Assembly: GCF_006738645.1 (NCBI RefSeq)
Contig: NZ_AP019700.1
Span: 4,694,001 to 4,758,000, forward strand
Origin: Stella humosa
GTDB taxonomy: Bacteria; Pseudomonadota; Alphaproteobacteria; ATCC43930; Allostellaceae
DNA: 64,000 nucleotides
Direction of reading: 5' to 3'
This document shows positions 54,700 through 62,827 of this stretch, one piece after another; positions within the stretch are counted from its first letter, which is position 1, and every line of letters begins with the position of its first letter. The translations under genes were made by a program, and so were the position numbers. The notes under the pieces are model-generated. The model worked only from the letters and a program-made list of their open reading frames with translations. It searched no databases and was not told the DNA's origin.

Positions 54700-55335
54700 A
54701 TGCAGAAGAGCAAGGTCGACGAGTTCTTCCGTCGCCTGTCCATGGCCAACCCCGAGCCGCAGACCGAGCTGCAGTATCGCAACCCCTACACGCTGCTGGT
54801 GGCCGTCGTGCTGTCGGCCCAGGCGACCGATGTCGGCGTGAACCGGGCGACCGGCCCGCTGTTCCAGCTAGTCGACACCCCGGCGCAGATGGTCGAGCTG
54901 GGCGAGGCCCGCCTGAAGGAATTCATCAAGACGATCGGCCTCTTCAACACCAAGGCCAAGAACGTCATCCAGCTCAGCCGGATCCTGGTCGAGCAGCATG
55001 GCGGCGAGGTGCCGGCCGACCGCGACATGCTGGAAATGCTGCCCGGCGTCGGCCGCAAGACCGCCAACGTGGTGATGAACGTCGCTTTCGGCGCGCCCAC
55101 GATCGCCGTCGACACGCACATCTTTCGGGTCGGCAATCGCACGGGCCTGGCCGCGGGCAAGACGCCGCTGGCGGTCGAGGAGAAGCTGGAGAAGGCCGTC
55201 CCGGCCAAGTGGCGGCTGCACGCCCACCACTGGCTGATCCTGCACGGCCGCTATGTCTGCCAGGCGCGCAAGCCGCGCTGCCCGGACTGCACCGTCCGCG
55301 ATCTCTGCGCCTTCAAGGGCAAGACCACGGCTTAG
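54700..55335 (+). CDS. nth: Endonuclease III
   Basis: 211 residues: helix-hairpin-helix LPGVGRKTANVV with catalytic Lys120, Asp138 (IAVDTHIFRV), and a C-terminal [4Fe-4S] cluster Cys187-x6-Cys194-x2-Cys197-x5-Cys203. It removes oxidised pyrimidines and nicks abasic sites. ATG 54700 gives the family's standard length; the frame continues 33 bp upstream. Confidence 0.98.
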   Translation: MQKSKVDEFFRRLSMANPEPQTELQYRNPYTLLVAVVLSAQATDVGVNRATGPLFQLVDTPAQMVELGEARLKEFIKTIGLFNTKAKNVIQLSRILVEQHGGEVPADRDMLEMLPGVGRKTANVVMNVAFGAPTIAVDTHIFRVGNRTGLAAGKTPLAVEEKLEKAVPAKWRLHAHHWLILHGRYVCQARKPRCPDCTVRDLCAFKGKTTA

Positions 55336-55353
55336 AGCGCGCCTCCGGCCAGA

Positions 55354-55377
55354 CCGCGCCCCGACGCACGGGCGCGG
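55354..55377 (+). terminator. Hairpin after nth
   Basis: CCGCGCCC (55354-55361) with GGGCGCGG (55370-55377), 8-base loop, tail CCTTCAAAC. A weak terminator candidate 19 bp after the nth stop. Confidence 0.4.
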
Positions 55378-55397
55378 CCTTCAAACAATCCAGACGA

Positions 55398-55420
55398 GGG
55401 GCCGGCGCGAGGCCGGCCCC
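55398..55420. terminator. Bidirectional hairpin between nth and bactofilin
   Basis: GGGGCCGGC (55398-55406) with GCCGGCCCC (55412-55420), 5-base loop. It lies between convergent genes. No T-run on either side. Confidence 0.45.
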
Positions 55421-55438
55421 GTCAGAACCCGACGCCGA

Positions 55439-56089
55439 TCAGCGACCACCCGCTTCGAAGCGCATGTCGCCCGTGTCCGACCCGCGGCCGCCCAGCGACC
55501 GCGACATGTCGTCGTCGTCGGAGGTGGAGCGGATGTCGCCCGAGAGCTGCCCGCCCGCCTCGACCTCAAGCTGGCCGTAGCGGACCTTGCCCGAGACGCG
55601 GCCGGTGGCGCCGATGAACAGGCGCTTGCGCACGATCAGGTCGCCTTCGAAGCGGCCGCGTACCTCGGCCTCGTCGATTTCCGCGCTGCCCTTGAAGAGG
55701 CCGGTGTCGGAGATCTCGATGACGCGGCTGGTCAGCGTCGCCTCGACCCGGCCTTCGACGACGAGCTTGTCGCAGGCGGTGATCTCGCCGGTCAGGCAGA
55801 TGCCGTGGCCGACGATCAGGGTCTTGCTTTCGTTCTCGCCACCGCGACGCGCAATCGGCGCCTCGGCCGGGCGGCGGCCCGACGGGTCGAGCGGTCGGGC
55901 GACCGGGGCGGTCGGAACGGCACGGCCCAAGGGTGGTGTGCCGGCCGGCGTCGCCAGGCCGGACGCGGCCGGCTGCGGCGGGGTTACCGGACGGGTGAAG
56001 GGCTTGGCCGCCGCCGACGGGGAGCTGTCTTCGGCCTCGGTCGGGGCGGAGCCGGTCGGATCGTCTTCATCCTTGCGTCGACGGAACAT
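55439..56089 (-). CDS. Bactofilin (polymer-forming cytoskeletal protein)
   Basis: 216 residues: a Pro/Ala-rich unstructured N-terminus, then a bactofilin beta-helix (SKTLIVGHGICLTGEITACDKLVVEGRVEATLTSRVIEISDTGLFKGSAEIDEAEVRGRFEGDLIVRKRLFIGATGRVSGKVRYGQLEVEAGGQLSGDI, about 90-188). The C-terminus is a short acidic tail. Bactofilins assemble without nucleotide and help position cell-wall enzymes. The 232-bp region upstream (56090-56321) holds a perfect 14-bp palindrome, ATCCTCTTGAGGAT (56199-56212), and no gene. Confidence 0.95.
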   Translation of the reverse strand: MFRRRKDEDDPTGSAPTEAEDSSPSAAAKPFTRPVTPPQPAASGLATPAGTPPLGRAVPTAPVARPLDPSGRRPAEAPIARRGGENESKTLIVGHGICLTGEITACDKLVVEGRVEATLTSRVIEISDTGLFKGSAEIDEAEVRGRFEGDLIVRKRLFIGATGRVSGKVRYGQLEVEAGGQLSGDIRSTSDDDDMSRSLGGRGSDTGDMRFEAGGR

Positions 56090-56267
56090 CCTCTAGACCT
56101 TTCGTCAGATACGGTTTCAACCCTCGTCGGCTTGCCGGTCGCGGAAGCCGGATGCCAACGCAATTCCATGAATCTTCCCGATCTTGGACACGAAGAATAT
56201 CCTCTTGAGGATTGAAACAGAACGAAAATTATAAATTGACCCGAATGCTGGCCAGGAATCGCCCCTA

Positions 56268-56297
56268 ATAGTGGCCTTCGTGCAACAGAGCCACTAT
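56268..56297. repeat. Inverted repeat in the bactofilin-ltaE intergenic region
   Basis: ATAGTGGC (56268-56275) and GCCACTAT (56290-56297), perfect, 14 bases apart, about 25 bp beyond the 3' end of the threonine aldolase gene. It may be an operator or a terminator stem; neither orientation has a T-run. Confidence 0.35.
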
Positions 56298-56321
56298 CGG
56301 TGGGAGAAAACGGCCAGTTTC

Positions 56322-57389
56322 TCAGGTCGGGCCGGCCTCCACCGATTGCGCGAGCATGGCTGCCGCCCGCTCCACGTCCGCGCGAGTTACGTCGAGATGG
56401 GTCACCGCGCGCATCCGAGTCGGCCCTTCGACCATGATCCGCACGCCCTGTTCGCGCAGGCGACGATAGAGGATGGCCGTGTCGATGCCGGTCGCCGACA
56501 GGTCGAGGAAGACGATGTTCGTCTCCACCGTCTGCGGGTCGAGGCGCACGCCGGGGATGGCGGCGGCGAGGCTGGCGAAAATGCGCGCATTCTCATGGTC
56601 GACGGCCAGCCGCTCGACATGATGGTCCAGCGCATGGAGGCCGGCCGCCGCCAGGATGCCCGACTGGCGCAGCGCGCCGCCCAGGCGATGCTTCCACACC
56701 CATGCCGCCTCGATGAAGTCGCGCGGGCCGGCGAGCACGGCCCCGACCGGGCAGCCCAGCCCCTTGGACAGGTCGATCCAGGCGGTGTCGAAGGGTGCGG
56801 CGAAGTCCTTGGCCGACACGCCGGCCGCGACGCAGGCATTCATCAGGCGGGCGCCGTCCATGTGCACGGCCAGGCCATGCTCGCGGGCCCGCGCGGCCAC
56901 CGACTGGATGGCGGCCAGCGGCCAGACCGCCCCGCCGCCGCGATTGGCGGTCTGCTCCAGAACCACCAGGCGCGAGCGCGGGGCCCGCATCTTGGGACGC
57001 CGCACCGCGGCCGTCAGTTGGTCGGCATCGAAGATGTCCCGGTCGCAGGCGATCGGGCGGATGAGGGCGCCACCCATCACGGCGATGCCAGCCCCCTCCG
57101 AGCCGTAGACATGGGCGCCGGCGCCGCAGATCACCTCGTCGCCCGGCCGGGTGTGCACCAGCATGGCGATCTGGTTGCAGATGGTGCCAGACGGCATGAA
57201 GACGGCCGCCTCCTTGCCGAGCAGGTCGGCCACGCGCTCGTTGAGCGCGGTCGTGGTCGGGTCCTCGCCCAACTGCTCGTCGCCGGTCTCGGCGGCCATC
57301 ATCGCCGCCAGCATGGCCTTCGTCGGCCGGGTCGAGGTGTCGCTGCCGAGGTCGACGGCGACGCGGGGCAGGGTCTGGACGTTGGTCAT
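56322..57389 (-). CDS. Low-specificity threonine aldolase (beta-eliminating lyase family)
   Basis: 355 residues of the fold-type I PLP family. The Schiff-base Lys209 is in WIDLSKGLGCPVGAVL, the PLP-binding Asp178 in VHMDGARLMNA, and the active site begins LGSDTSTRPTKAM. The start overlaps the class V aminotransferase stop (ATGA). It cleaves threonine or another beta-hydroxy amino acid to glycine and an aldehyde. It is last in the aap-associated operon. Confidence 0.93.
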   Translation of the reverse strand: MTNVQTLPRVAVDLGSDTSTRPTKAMLAAMMAAETGDEQLGEDPTTTALNERVADLLGKEAAVFMPSGTICNQIAMLVHTRPGDEVICGAGAHVYGSEGAGIAVMGGALIRPIACDRDIFDADQLTAAVRRPKMRAPRSRLVVLEQTANRGGGAVWPLAAIQSVAARAREHGLAVHMDGARLMNACVAAGVSAKDFAAPFDTAWIDLSKGLGCPVGAVLAGPRDFIEAAWVWKHRLGGALRQSGILAAAGLHALDHHVERLAVDHENARIFASLAAAIPGVRLDPQTVETNIVFLDLSATGIDTAILYRRLREQGVRIMVEGPTRMRAVTHLDVTRADVERAAAMLAQSVEAGPT

Positions 57390-58588
57390 TGGGCGGCCTC
57401 CGCGGCGGACGAGTTGCGCCGGAGATGGAAGGAAAGACGGTCGAGGAAGCGATCGATGTCGCCCTCGTCGTTGTAGACGTGGGGGGCGATGCGGATGCGG
57501 TCGTCCTTGGCCGCAGCCCGGATGCCGTCCTCGCCCAGCCAGGATTCGATGCGGTCGGCATCGGCCCCGCCCAGGCGGAAGCTGACGATGCCGGCCCGCG
57601 CCTTCCAGTCGGCGGGCGTGGCGACGGCGATGCCGCGCTCGCGCGCGCCCTCGATGGCCCGCGTGGTGAGGTCGCGGATGCGCGCCTCGACATGGCCACG
57701 TCCCCAGCTTTCGATCAGCAGCGCCGAGCGCCGCTGCACCCAGATGCCAAGGAAGTTGGGGTTGCCATACTCGAAGCGGTGGGCATCGGGCGCCAGCGCC
57801 GGGGTTGCCACCGTGCGGTCGAGCGTGTCGAACGAATATTTCGCGGCATAGGTCGGGCGCAACCGGTCGAGCGCGCGGTCCGAGACGTGGAAGAGACCGG
57901 CCCCGGCCAGGCTGAACTGCGCCTTGTGGCCGCCGGCCGCCACCACGTCGGCGCCGAGCCCGCCGATCGGGTCGGCCAGGATGCCCAGCCCCTGCACCGC
58001 ATCGACCACCAGCAAGATGTCGCGCGACCGGCAGAGGTCGGCGAAGGCGGCCAGGTCGGCGCGCTGGCCCAGGCCATAGGTCACCCAGGCGACCGCGACC
58101 ACGCGGGTGCGGCCGTCGACCAGCGCGCGGTAGTCGTCGACCGACACCATGCCGTCGGCACCGGCCTGGGCGATCCGCACTTCAACCCCGCGATCGGCCA
58201 GCGGGCGCCAGGGGAAGGTGTTGTTCTCATGCTCCTCGGTCGAGATGACGAGGTTGTCGCCCGGCTGCCAGTCCAGCCCCTGGGCCACGATGTTGATGCC
58301 CTCCGAGGTGTTCTTGACGAAGGCCAGGCGATCGGCCGGCGCGCCGAAGACGCGGGCGACGTCCGCTCGGGCCGCCTCGATCTCGTCCATCGAGAAGGCG
58401 CGCTTGCCGCCGGCCTCGTCGACGTCGGCCAGCCACTCGGCCATCGCCTGGCCGACCGTGTCGGGCAGGATCGCCTTGCGCGCGAGGTCGAGATAGGTCC
58501 AGCGCGACGCCGCCGGGAAGCGGGCGCGGACGGAAGCCCAATCCGGTGATGCGGCGGCGGGTGGGGACGCGGGCGTGGGGATGGTCAT
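57386..58588 (-). CDS. Class V aminotransferase/cysteine-desulfurase-like PLP enzyme
   Basis: 400 residues from ATG 58588. Fold-type I elements are visible: KNTSEGINIVAQGLDW near residue 92, His120 in TEEHENNTFPW, Asp196 in VVDAVQGLG and the Schiff-base Lys222 in GGHKAQFSLAGAGLF. SufS-like proteins need a Cys in a flexible loop near the C-terminus; none is seen there, so a desulfurase is unlikely. The isopenicillin-N-epimerase-like group (racemase, lyase or transaminase) fits better. Its substrate should be an amino acid brought in by the adjacent Aap transporter. Confidence 0.85.
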   Translation of the reverse strand: MTIPTPASPPAAASPDWASVRARFPAASRWTYLDLARKAILPDTVGQAMAEWLADVDEAGGKRAFSMDEIEAARADVARVFGAPADRLAFVKNTSEGINIVAQGLDWQPGDNLVISTEEHENNTFPWRPLADRGVEVRIAQAGADGMVSVDDYRALVDGRTRVVAVAWVTYGLGQRADLAAFADLCRSRDILLVVDAVQGLGILADPIGGLGADVVAAGGHKAQFSLAGAGLFHVSDRALDRLRPTYAAKYSFDTLDRTVATPALAPDAHRFEYGNPNFLGIWVQRRSALLIESWGRGHVEARIRDLTTRAIEGARERGIAVATPADWKARAGIVSFRLGGADADRIESWLGEDGIRAAAKDDRIRIAPHVYNDEGDIDRFLDRLSFHLRRNSSAAEAAQ

Positions 58589-58604
58589 GGCGGGGCCTAT
58601 GTCG

Positions 58605-59363
58605 TCACAGATGCATGACCTGCCCAAGGAAGGCGCGGGCGCGGTCGGTCCGGGGTGCGGTGAAGAATAGCTCGGGCGGGGCGGCTTCGACGATCTCGCC
58701 CTGGTCCATGAAGACGACGAGGTCGGCGACGCGGCGCATGAAGCCCATCTCATGGGTGACGACCAGCATAGTCATGCCGGCCTGGGCCAATTCCTCCATG
58801 ACCGCCAGCACCTCCTGCACCCGCTCTGGATCGAGCGAGGAGGTGGGCTCGTCGAACAGCATGACGGCGGGCTCGCGCATCAGCGCGCGCGCGATGGCGA
58901 CCCGCTGCTGCTGCCCGCCCGAGATCTGGCCCGGGAACTTGTCCTTCTGGTCGGCGATCCCCACCCGGTCGAGCAGGGCCAGGGCGCGCGCCTCGGCCGC
59001 CGCGGCCGGCTCGCCGCCGGCATAGATCGGCCCCAGCGTCAGGTTGTCGAGCACGGTCAGGTGCGGGAAGAGGTTGAAGTTCTGGAACACCATGCCGGTG
59101 CGCCGGCGCACCGCCGCCAGCCCGGCGCCGGCCGCGTCCAGCGCGATCCCGTCGACCCGGATGGTGCCGCGCTGGTGGCGCTCCAGCCCGTTGACGCAGC
59201 GGATCAGCGTCGACTTGCCCGAACCGGAGGGGCCGCAGATCGCCACCCGCTCCCCCCGCGCGACGCCCAGCGTCACCCGGCGCAGCGCGTGGTAGTCGCC
59301 ATACCACTTGTCGACCGCCTCCAGCTCGACCACCAGGTCGGCGCTGCTGCCGGGGCGCGTCAT
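58605..59363 (-). CDS. aapP: Polar amino-acid ABC transporter, ATP-binding protein
   Basis: 252 residues: Walker [10 protein letters not shown] (44-52), [15 protein letters not shown], signature [18 protein letters not shown] (148-165), Walker [15 protein letters not shown] and [13 protein letters not shown]. This is the HisP/GlnQ/AapP class. ATG 59363 overlaps the upstream permease stop (ATGA). It lies 16 bp before the class V aminotransferase. Confidence 0.95.
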   Translation of the reverse strand: MTRPGSSADLVVELEAVDKWYGDYHALRRVTLGVARGERVAICGPSGSGKSTLIRCVNGLERHQRGTIRVDGIALDAAGAGLAAVRRRTGMVFQNFNLFPHLTVLDNLTLGPIYAGGEPAAAAEARALALLDRVGIADQKDKFPGQISGGQQQRVAIARALMREPAVMLFDEPTSSLDPERVQEVLAVMEELAQAGMTMLVVTHEMGFMRRVADLVVFMDQGEIVEAAPPELFFTAPRTDRARAFLGQVMHL

Positions 59364-60466
59364 CGCCGCCGCCCCGCCAGCCGCCGCTCGATGGCCATGC
59401 CCCGGCGCGAGAAGGCCAGGCAGAACAGCAGGTAGAGCAGGAAGATGAAGATGTAGACCTCCGGCGCGTAGCGCACCCAGACCGGGTCCTCGAGTGCCAC
59501 CTTGGCCGCCCCCAGCACGTCGAACAAGCCGAGGATGGCGACGAAGGTGGTGTTCTTGAAGGCGCGGATGATGTCGTTGAGGAGTGCCGGCACCACCAGC
59601 GCCAGTGCCTGCGGCAGCACCACCAGGCGCATGCGGGGATGGTATCCGAGGCCCAGCGCCCGGGCCGCCTCGTGCTGGCCGGCCGGGATCGCCTGCAGGC
59701 CGCCGCGCACGATCTCTGCCGCATAGGCGCCGAAGAAGATGATCATGCCGATGATCGCCCGCACCAGCTTGTCGACCGACAGTTCCGGCGGCACGAACAG
59801 CGGGAAGATGAGCGAGGCCACGAAGAGGACCGCGATCAGCGGCAGGCCGCGCACCACCTCGACGATGCCGACCGACACCGCGCGGATCGCCGGCAGCTCC
59901 GACTGGCGCCCCAGCGCCAGCAGGACCGCCAGCGGCATGCCGCCGGCCACGGTTGCGACGAAGATGACGATGGTGAGCGGCAGCCCGCCCCAGAGATGCG
60001 TGCCGACCGGCTGGAGGCCGAAGAGGCCGCCCAGCATCAGCACCAGGATCGCCACGGACGCCGCCGCCCAGGCCGCCAGCCGCAGGCGCAAGGGGATGCG
60101 GTCGATCGCCGACAGCCCGATCAGCCCGACGAAGAGCGCGATCACGGCCGCCCCCCGCCACTGCTCGCCATAGGGATAGGTGCCGAAGAGGATCAGCCGA
60201 TGCTTCTCGGCGATGATGGCCCAGCAGGCCCCGGCCGCCGCCCGGCAGGCCGACCCGTCCGGGGTGTACCAGACGGCATCGACGACCGCCCAGGCGAAGG
60301 CACGCGGCACCAGCCAGGCGATGGCCAGGCCCAGCAGCACCGTGACGACCGCATCGAACGGGTTGGCCAGCAGGTTGCGGCGGACCCAGCCGACGACGCC
60401 GCGGGCGACGGGCGGCGGCGGCCGGGGCGGGCCGCCGCCCTCGATGGCGAAGGAGCCGGTCGCCAT
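59360..60466 (-). CDS. aapM: Polar amino-acid ABC transporter, permease
   Basis: 368 residues from ATG 60466; the frame continues upstream through aapQ but is spurious. Eight or so membrane helices, with the amino-acid permease core [54 protein letters not shown] and the EAA loop [25 protein letters not shown]. AapM-type permeases have an extra periplasmic insertion between early helices, seen here ([20 protein letters not shown]). It pairs with aapQ. Confidence 0.93.
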   Translation of the reverse strand: MATGSFAIEGGGPPRPPPPVARGVVGWVRRNLLANPFDAVVTVLLGLAIAWLVPRAFAWAVVDAVWYTPDGSACRAAAGACWAIIAEKHRLILFGTYPYGEQWRGAAVIALFVGLIGLSAIDRIPLRLRLAAWAAASVAILVLMLGGLFGLQPVGTHLWGGLPLTIVIFVATVAGGMPLAVLLALGRQSELPAIRAVSVGIVEVVRGLPLIAVLFVASLIFPLFVPPELSVDKLVRAIIGMIIFFGAYAAEIVRGGLQAIPAGQHEAARALGLGYHPRMRLVVLPQALALVVPALLNDIIRAFKNTTFVAILGLFDVLGAAKVALEDPVWVRYAPEVYIFIFLLYLLFCLAFSRRGMAIERRLAGRRR

Positions 60467-61632
60467 CAGCGTTCCCGGATGCGCACGGCGCGGTTGACGA
60501 TGTCGGCCAAGGCCCCGATCGCCAGCGCCAGCACCAGATAGACCAGCGCCATGATGGCGATCGCCTCGATTGTGTGGCCGCTCAGCGTCAGCACCGTGTT
60601 GGTGACGCTGAACAGCTCCGGATAGCCGATGGCGACGCCGAGCGAGCTGTTCTTCACCAGGCTGATGTACTGGGCCGCCAGCGGCGGCACTACCACGCGC
60701 ATGGCCTGGGGGAAGACGATCTTGCGATAGAGGTCGGCCCGGCCGAGACCGATCGCCTGGGCCGCTTCCACCTGGCCGCGCCCGACCGACAGGATGCCGG
60801 CGCGCACGATCTCGGCCACGAAGGCCGCGATATAGAAGGATAGGCCGAAATAGAGGGCCAGGAACTCCGGCGACAGGCCCAGCCCGCCCACGAAGTTGAA
60901 GCCGCGCAGGGCCGGCACGCTCCAGCCCGTGGGCGCGCCCAGGGCAAGCCAGCCGACTGCGGACGGCGCCAGCAGGACGACAGCGGCCAGCAGCGCCGTC
61001 CCCCGCAAGGGCCGGCCGGCCCGCCGGCGGCGGTCGGCCAGGCGCAGGAAGGCCCGCGCCAGGAACACGCCCGGGACCAGCAACAGCAGGGCCAAGCCGA
61101 AGACGCCGGACTGCGCCGGCCAGGGCATCAGCAGGCCGCGATTGGAGACGAAGGCGAGGTCGAGCAGGTTCCACGCTTGCCGCGGCCCTGGCAGCAGGGT
61201 GAAGAGCGCGTACCAGAAGACGATCTGGACCAGCTGCGGGGTGTTGCGGAACAGCTCGACATAGAGGCCGGCCGCGCGCGACAGCAGCCAGTTGCCGGAC
61301 AGGCGCGACAGGCCCAGGGCCACGCCCATCACGGTGGCCGTCACCAGCCCGGCCGCTGCCACCACCAGGCTGTTGCCCAGCCCGACCACGAAGGCGCGCA
61401 GGTAGGTGTCCTGCGGCGTGAAGACGAAGAAGGCATGGCCGATTGCGAAGCCTGCCCGGTCGAGCAGGAAATCGAAGCCGGACGCGATGCCGCGCGCGTG
61501 CATCGCCTGGCGGGCGGTTTCCGTCATCCAGGCGACCGCCCCCACCAGGAGGGCGATCACCAGCACCTGGTAGAGGGTCGCGCGGAAGCCGGCGGTCCGC
61601 CAGAAGGCGGGCCGCCGGGTGGCGGGCGGCAT
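60466..61632 (-). CDS. aapQ: Polar amino-acid ABC transporter, permease
   Basis: 388 residues, about eight helices, with [28 protein letters not shown] near the N-terminus, [26 protein letters not shown] and the EAA loop [28 protein letters not shown]. The stop shares one base with the aapM start (TGATG). AapQ and AapM form the heterodimeric pore of general L-amino-acid transporters. Confidence 0.93.
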   Translation of the reverse strand: MPPATRRPAFWRTAGFRATLYQVLVIALLVGAVAWMTETARQAMHARGIASGFDFLLDRAGFAIGHAFFVFTPQDTYLRAFVVGLGNSLVVAAAGLVTATVMGVALGLSRLSGNWLLSRAAGLYVELFRNTPQLVQIVFWYALFTLLPGPRQAWNLLDLAFVSNRGLLMPWPAQSGVFGLALLLLVPGVFLARAFLRLADRRRRAGRPLRGTALLAAVVLLAPSAVGWLALGAPTGWSVPALRGFNFVGGLGLSPEFLALYFGLSFYIAAFVAEIVRAGILSVGRGQVEAAQAIGLGRADLYRKIVFPQAMRVVVPPLAAQYISLVKNSSLGVAIGYPELFSVTNTVLTLSGHTIEAIAIMALVYLVLALAIGALADIVNRAVRIRER

Positions 61633-61683
61633 GATCAGCTAGCCTGTGCGATCAACGGCCGATACGGTCCGAAGCGGCGCCGA

Positions 61684-62733
61684 TCAGAACGGCGGCGCAT
61701 AGAGCAGGCCGCCATTGGTCCACTGCTGGTTCACGCCGCGGCTCAGCTTCAGCTTGGAGCCGTCGCCCAGCGACCGGTCATAGATCTCGGCATAGTTGCC
61801 GACCTGCTTGATCACGCGGTAGGCCCATTCGGGATCGAGGCCCAGGCCCTTGCCGCTCGACCCGCCGGCCGTGCCCAACAGGCGCTGCACCTCGGCCTCC
61901 TTGCTGTCGCGACGCATCTGGTCGACGTTCTTGGACGTGATACCGCGCTCCTCGGCCTCGAACAGGGCGAAGACCGTCCACTGCACGATGTCGCGCCATT
62001 GCGGGTCGCCCTGGCGGACGACCGGGCCCATCGGGTCCTTGCCGAAGACCTCCGGCAGGATCACGAAGTCCTCGGGGTTGGGGGCGACGGCCGCGCGGAT
62101 CGCCGACAGGCCCGAGGTCGTCTGCACGAAGACGTCGCAACGGCCGCCGAAGAAGGCGGTGTTCAGCTCCTTCTGGTCCTCGATCACCACCAGCGTGATC
62201 TTGATCGAATACTTGGCCTGGGCATCGGCGATGATGCGCTCCGAGGTCGAGCCGGGGCGCACGCAGATGGTGGCGCCGTCCAGCTCCTTGACCGACTTCA
62301 CGCCCAGCTTCTTGGGCACCATGAAGCCCTGCCCGTCATAGAAGGTGGGGGTGATGAAATCGAGACCGAGGTCGGCGTCACGCCCGTAGGTCCAGGTGAC
62401 GTTGGACAGGGTCACGTCGACCTCGCCCGTCTGCAGCACGGTCAGGCGGGTCTGGGTGGTGCTCTTGACGTACTGCACCTTGCCGGCGTCGCCCAGCACG
62501 GCGGCCGCGATCGCCCGGCAGACATCGACTTCCAGGCCGGTCCACTCGCCCTTGCTGTCGACGACCGAGAAGCCGGGGCGGCTGCCGTTCATGGCGCAGA
62601 CCAGCGCACCCCGCGCCTTCACCGCGTCCAGGGTCGGCCCGGCCTCGGCGTCGGAGGACGCAGCCGCCGACGCCATGGCCAGCGAGGCCCCGAAGAGGGC
62701 CGGCAACAATCCGCGCGCCAGTAGGGATGCCAT
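61684..62733 (-). CDS. aapJ: Polar amino-acid ABC transporter, binding protein
   Basis: 349 residues from ATG 62733 with a Sec signal peptide (MASLLARGLLPALFGASLAMASAAASSDAEA). SBP family 3 features: AGPTLDAVKARGALVCAMNGSRPGFSVVDSKGEWTGLEVDVCRAIAAAVLGDAGKVQYVKSTTQTRLTVLQTGEVDVTLSNVTWTYGRD. Its length, about 320 mature residues, and the VKARG...CGVN-like start are typical of AapJ. First gene of the aapJQMP-PLP operon. Confidence 0.94.
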   Translation of the reverse strand: MASLLARGLLPALFGASLAMASAAASSDAEAGPTLDAVKARGALVCAMNGSRPGFSVVDSKGEWTGLEVDVCRAIAAAVLGDAGKVQYVKSTTQTRLTVLQTGEVDVTLSNVTWTYGRDADLGLDFITPTFYDGQGFMVPKKLGVKSVKELDGATICVRPGSTSERIIADAQAKYSIKITLVVIEDQKELNTAFFGGRCDVFVQTTSGLSAIRAAVAPNPEDFVILPEVFGKDPMGPVVRQGDPQWRDIVQWTVFALFEAEERGITSKNVDQMRRDSKEAEVQRLLGTAGGSSGKGLGLDPEWAYRVIKQVGNYAEIYDRSLGDGSKLKLSRGVNQQWTNGGLLYAPPF

Positions 62734-62827
62734 GGCAGTCGATCCTTTCGATTGGGTAGGCTGCTGCATATTCGGAAAGGCCGGACTTCGCAGGATACGG
62801 GCCACCCGCGCAACGGAAATTGCCCGA

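Noticed and set aside
56168-56215. 15-residue ORF MNLPDLGHEEYPLED
   Set aside because: No ribosome binding site and overlaps a palindrome; chance ORF.
57386-58588. Calling the class V PLP enzyme a SufS cysteine desulfurase
   Set aside because: No Cys is present in the C-terminal active-site loop position and no suf genes are nearby.
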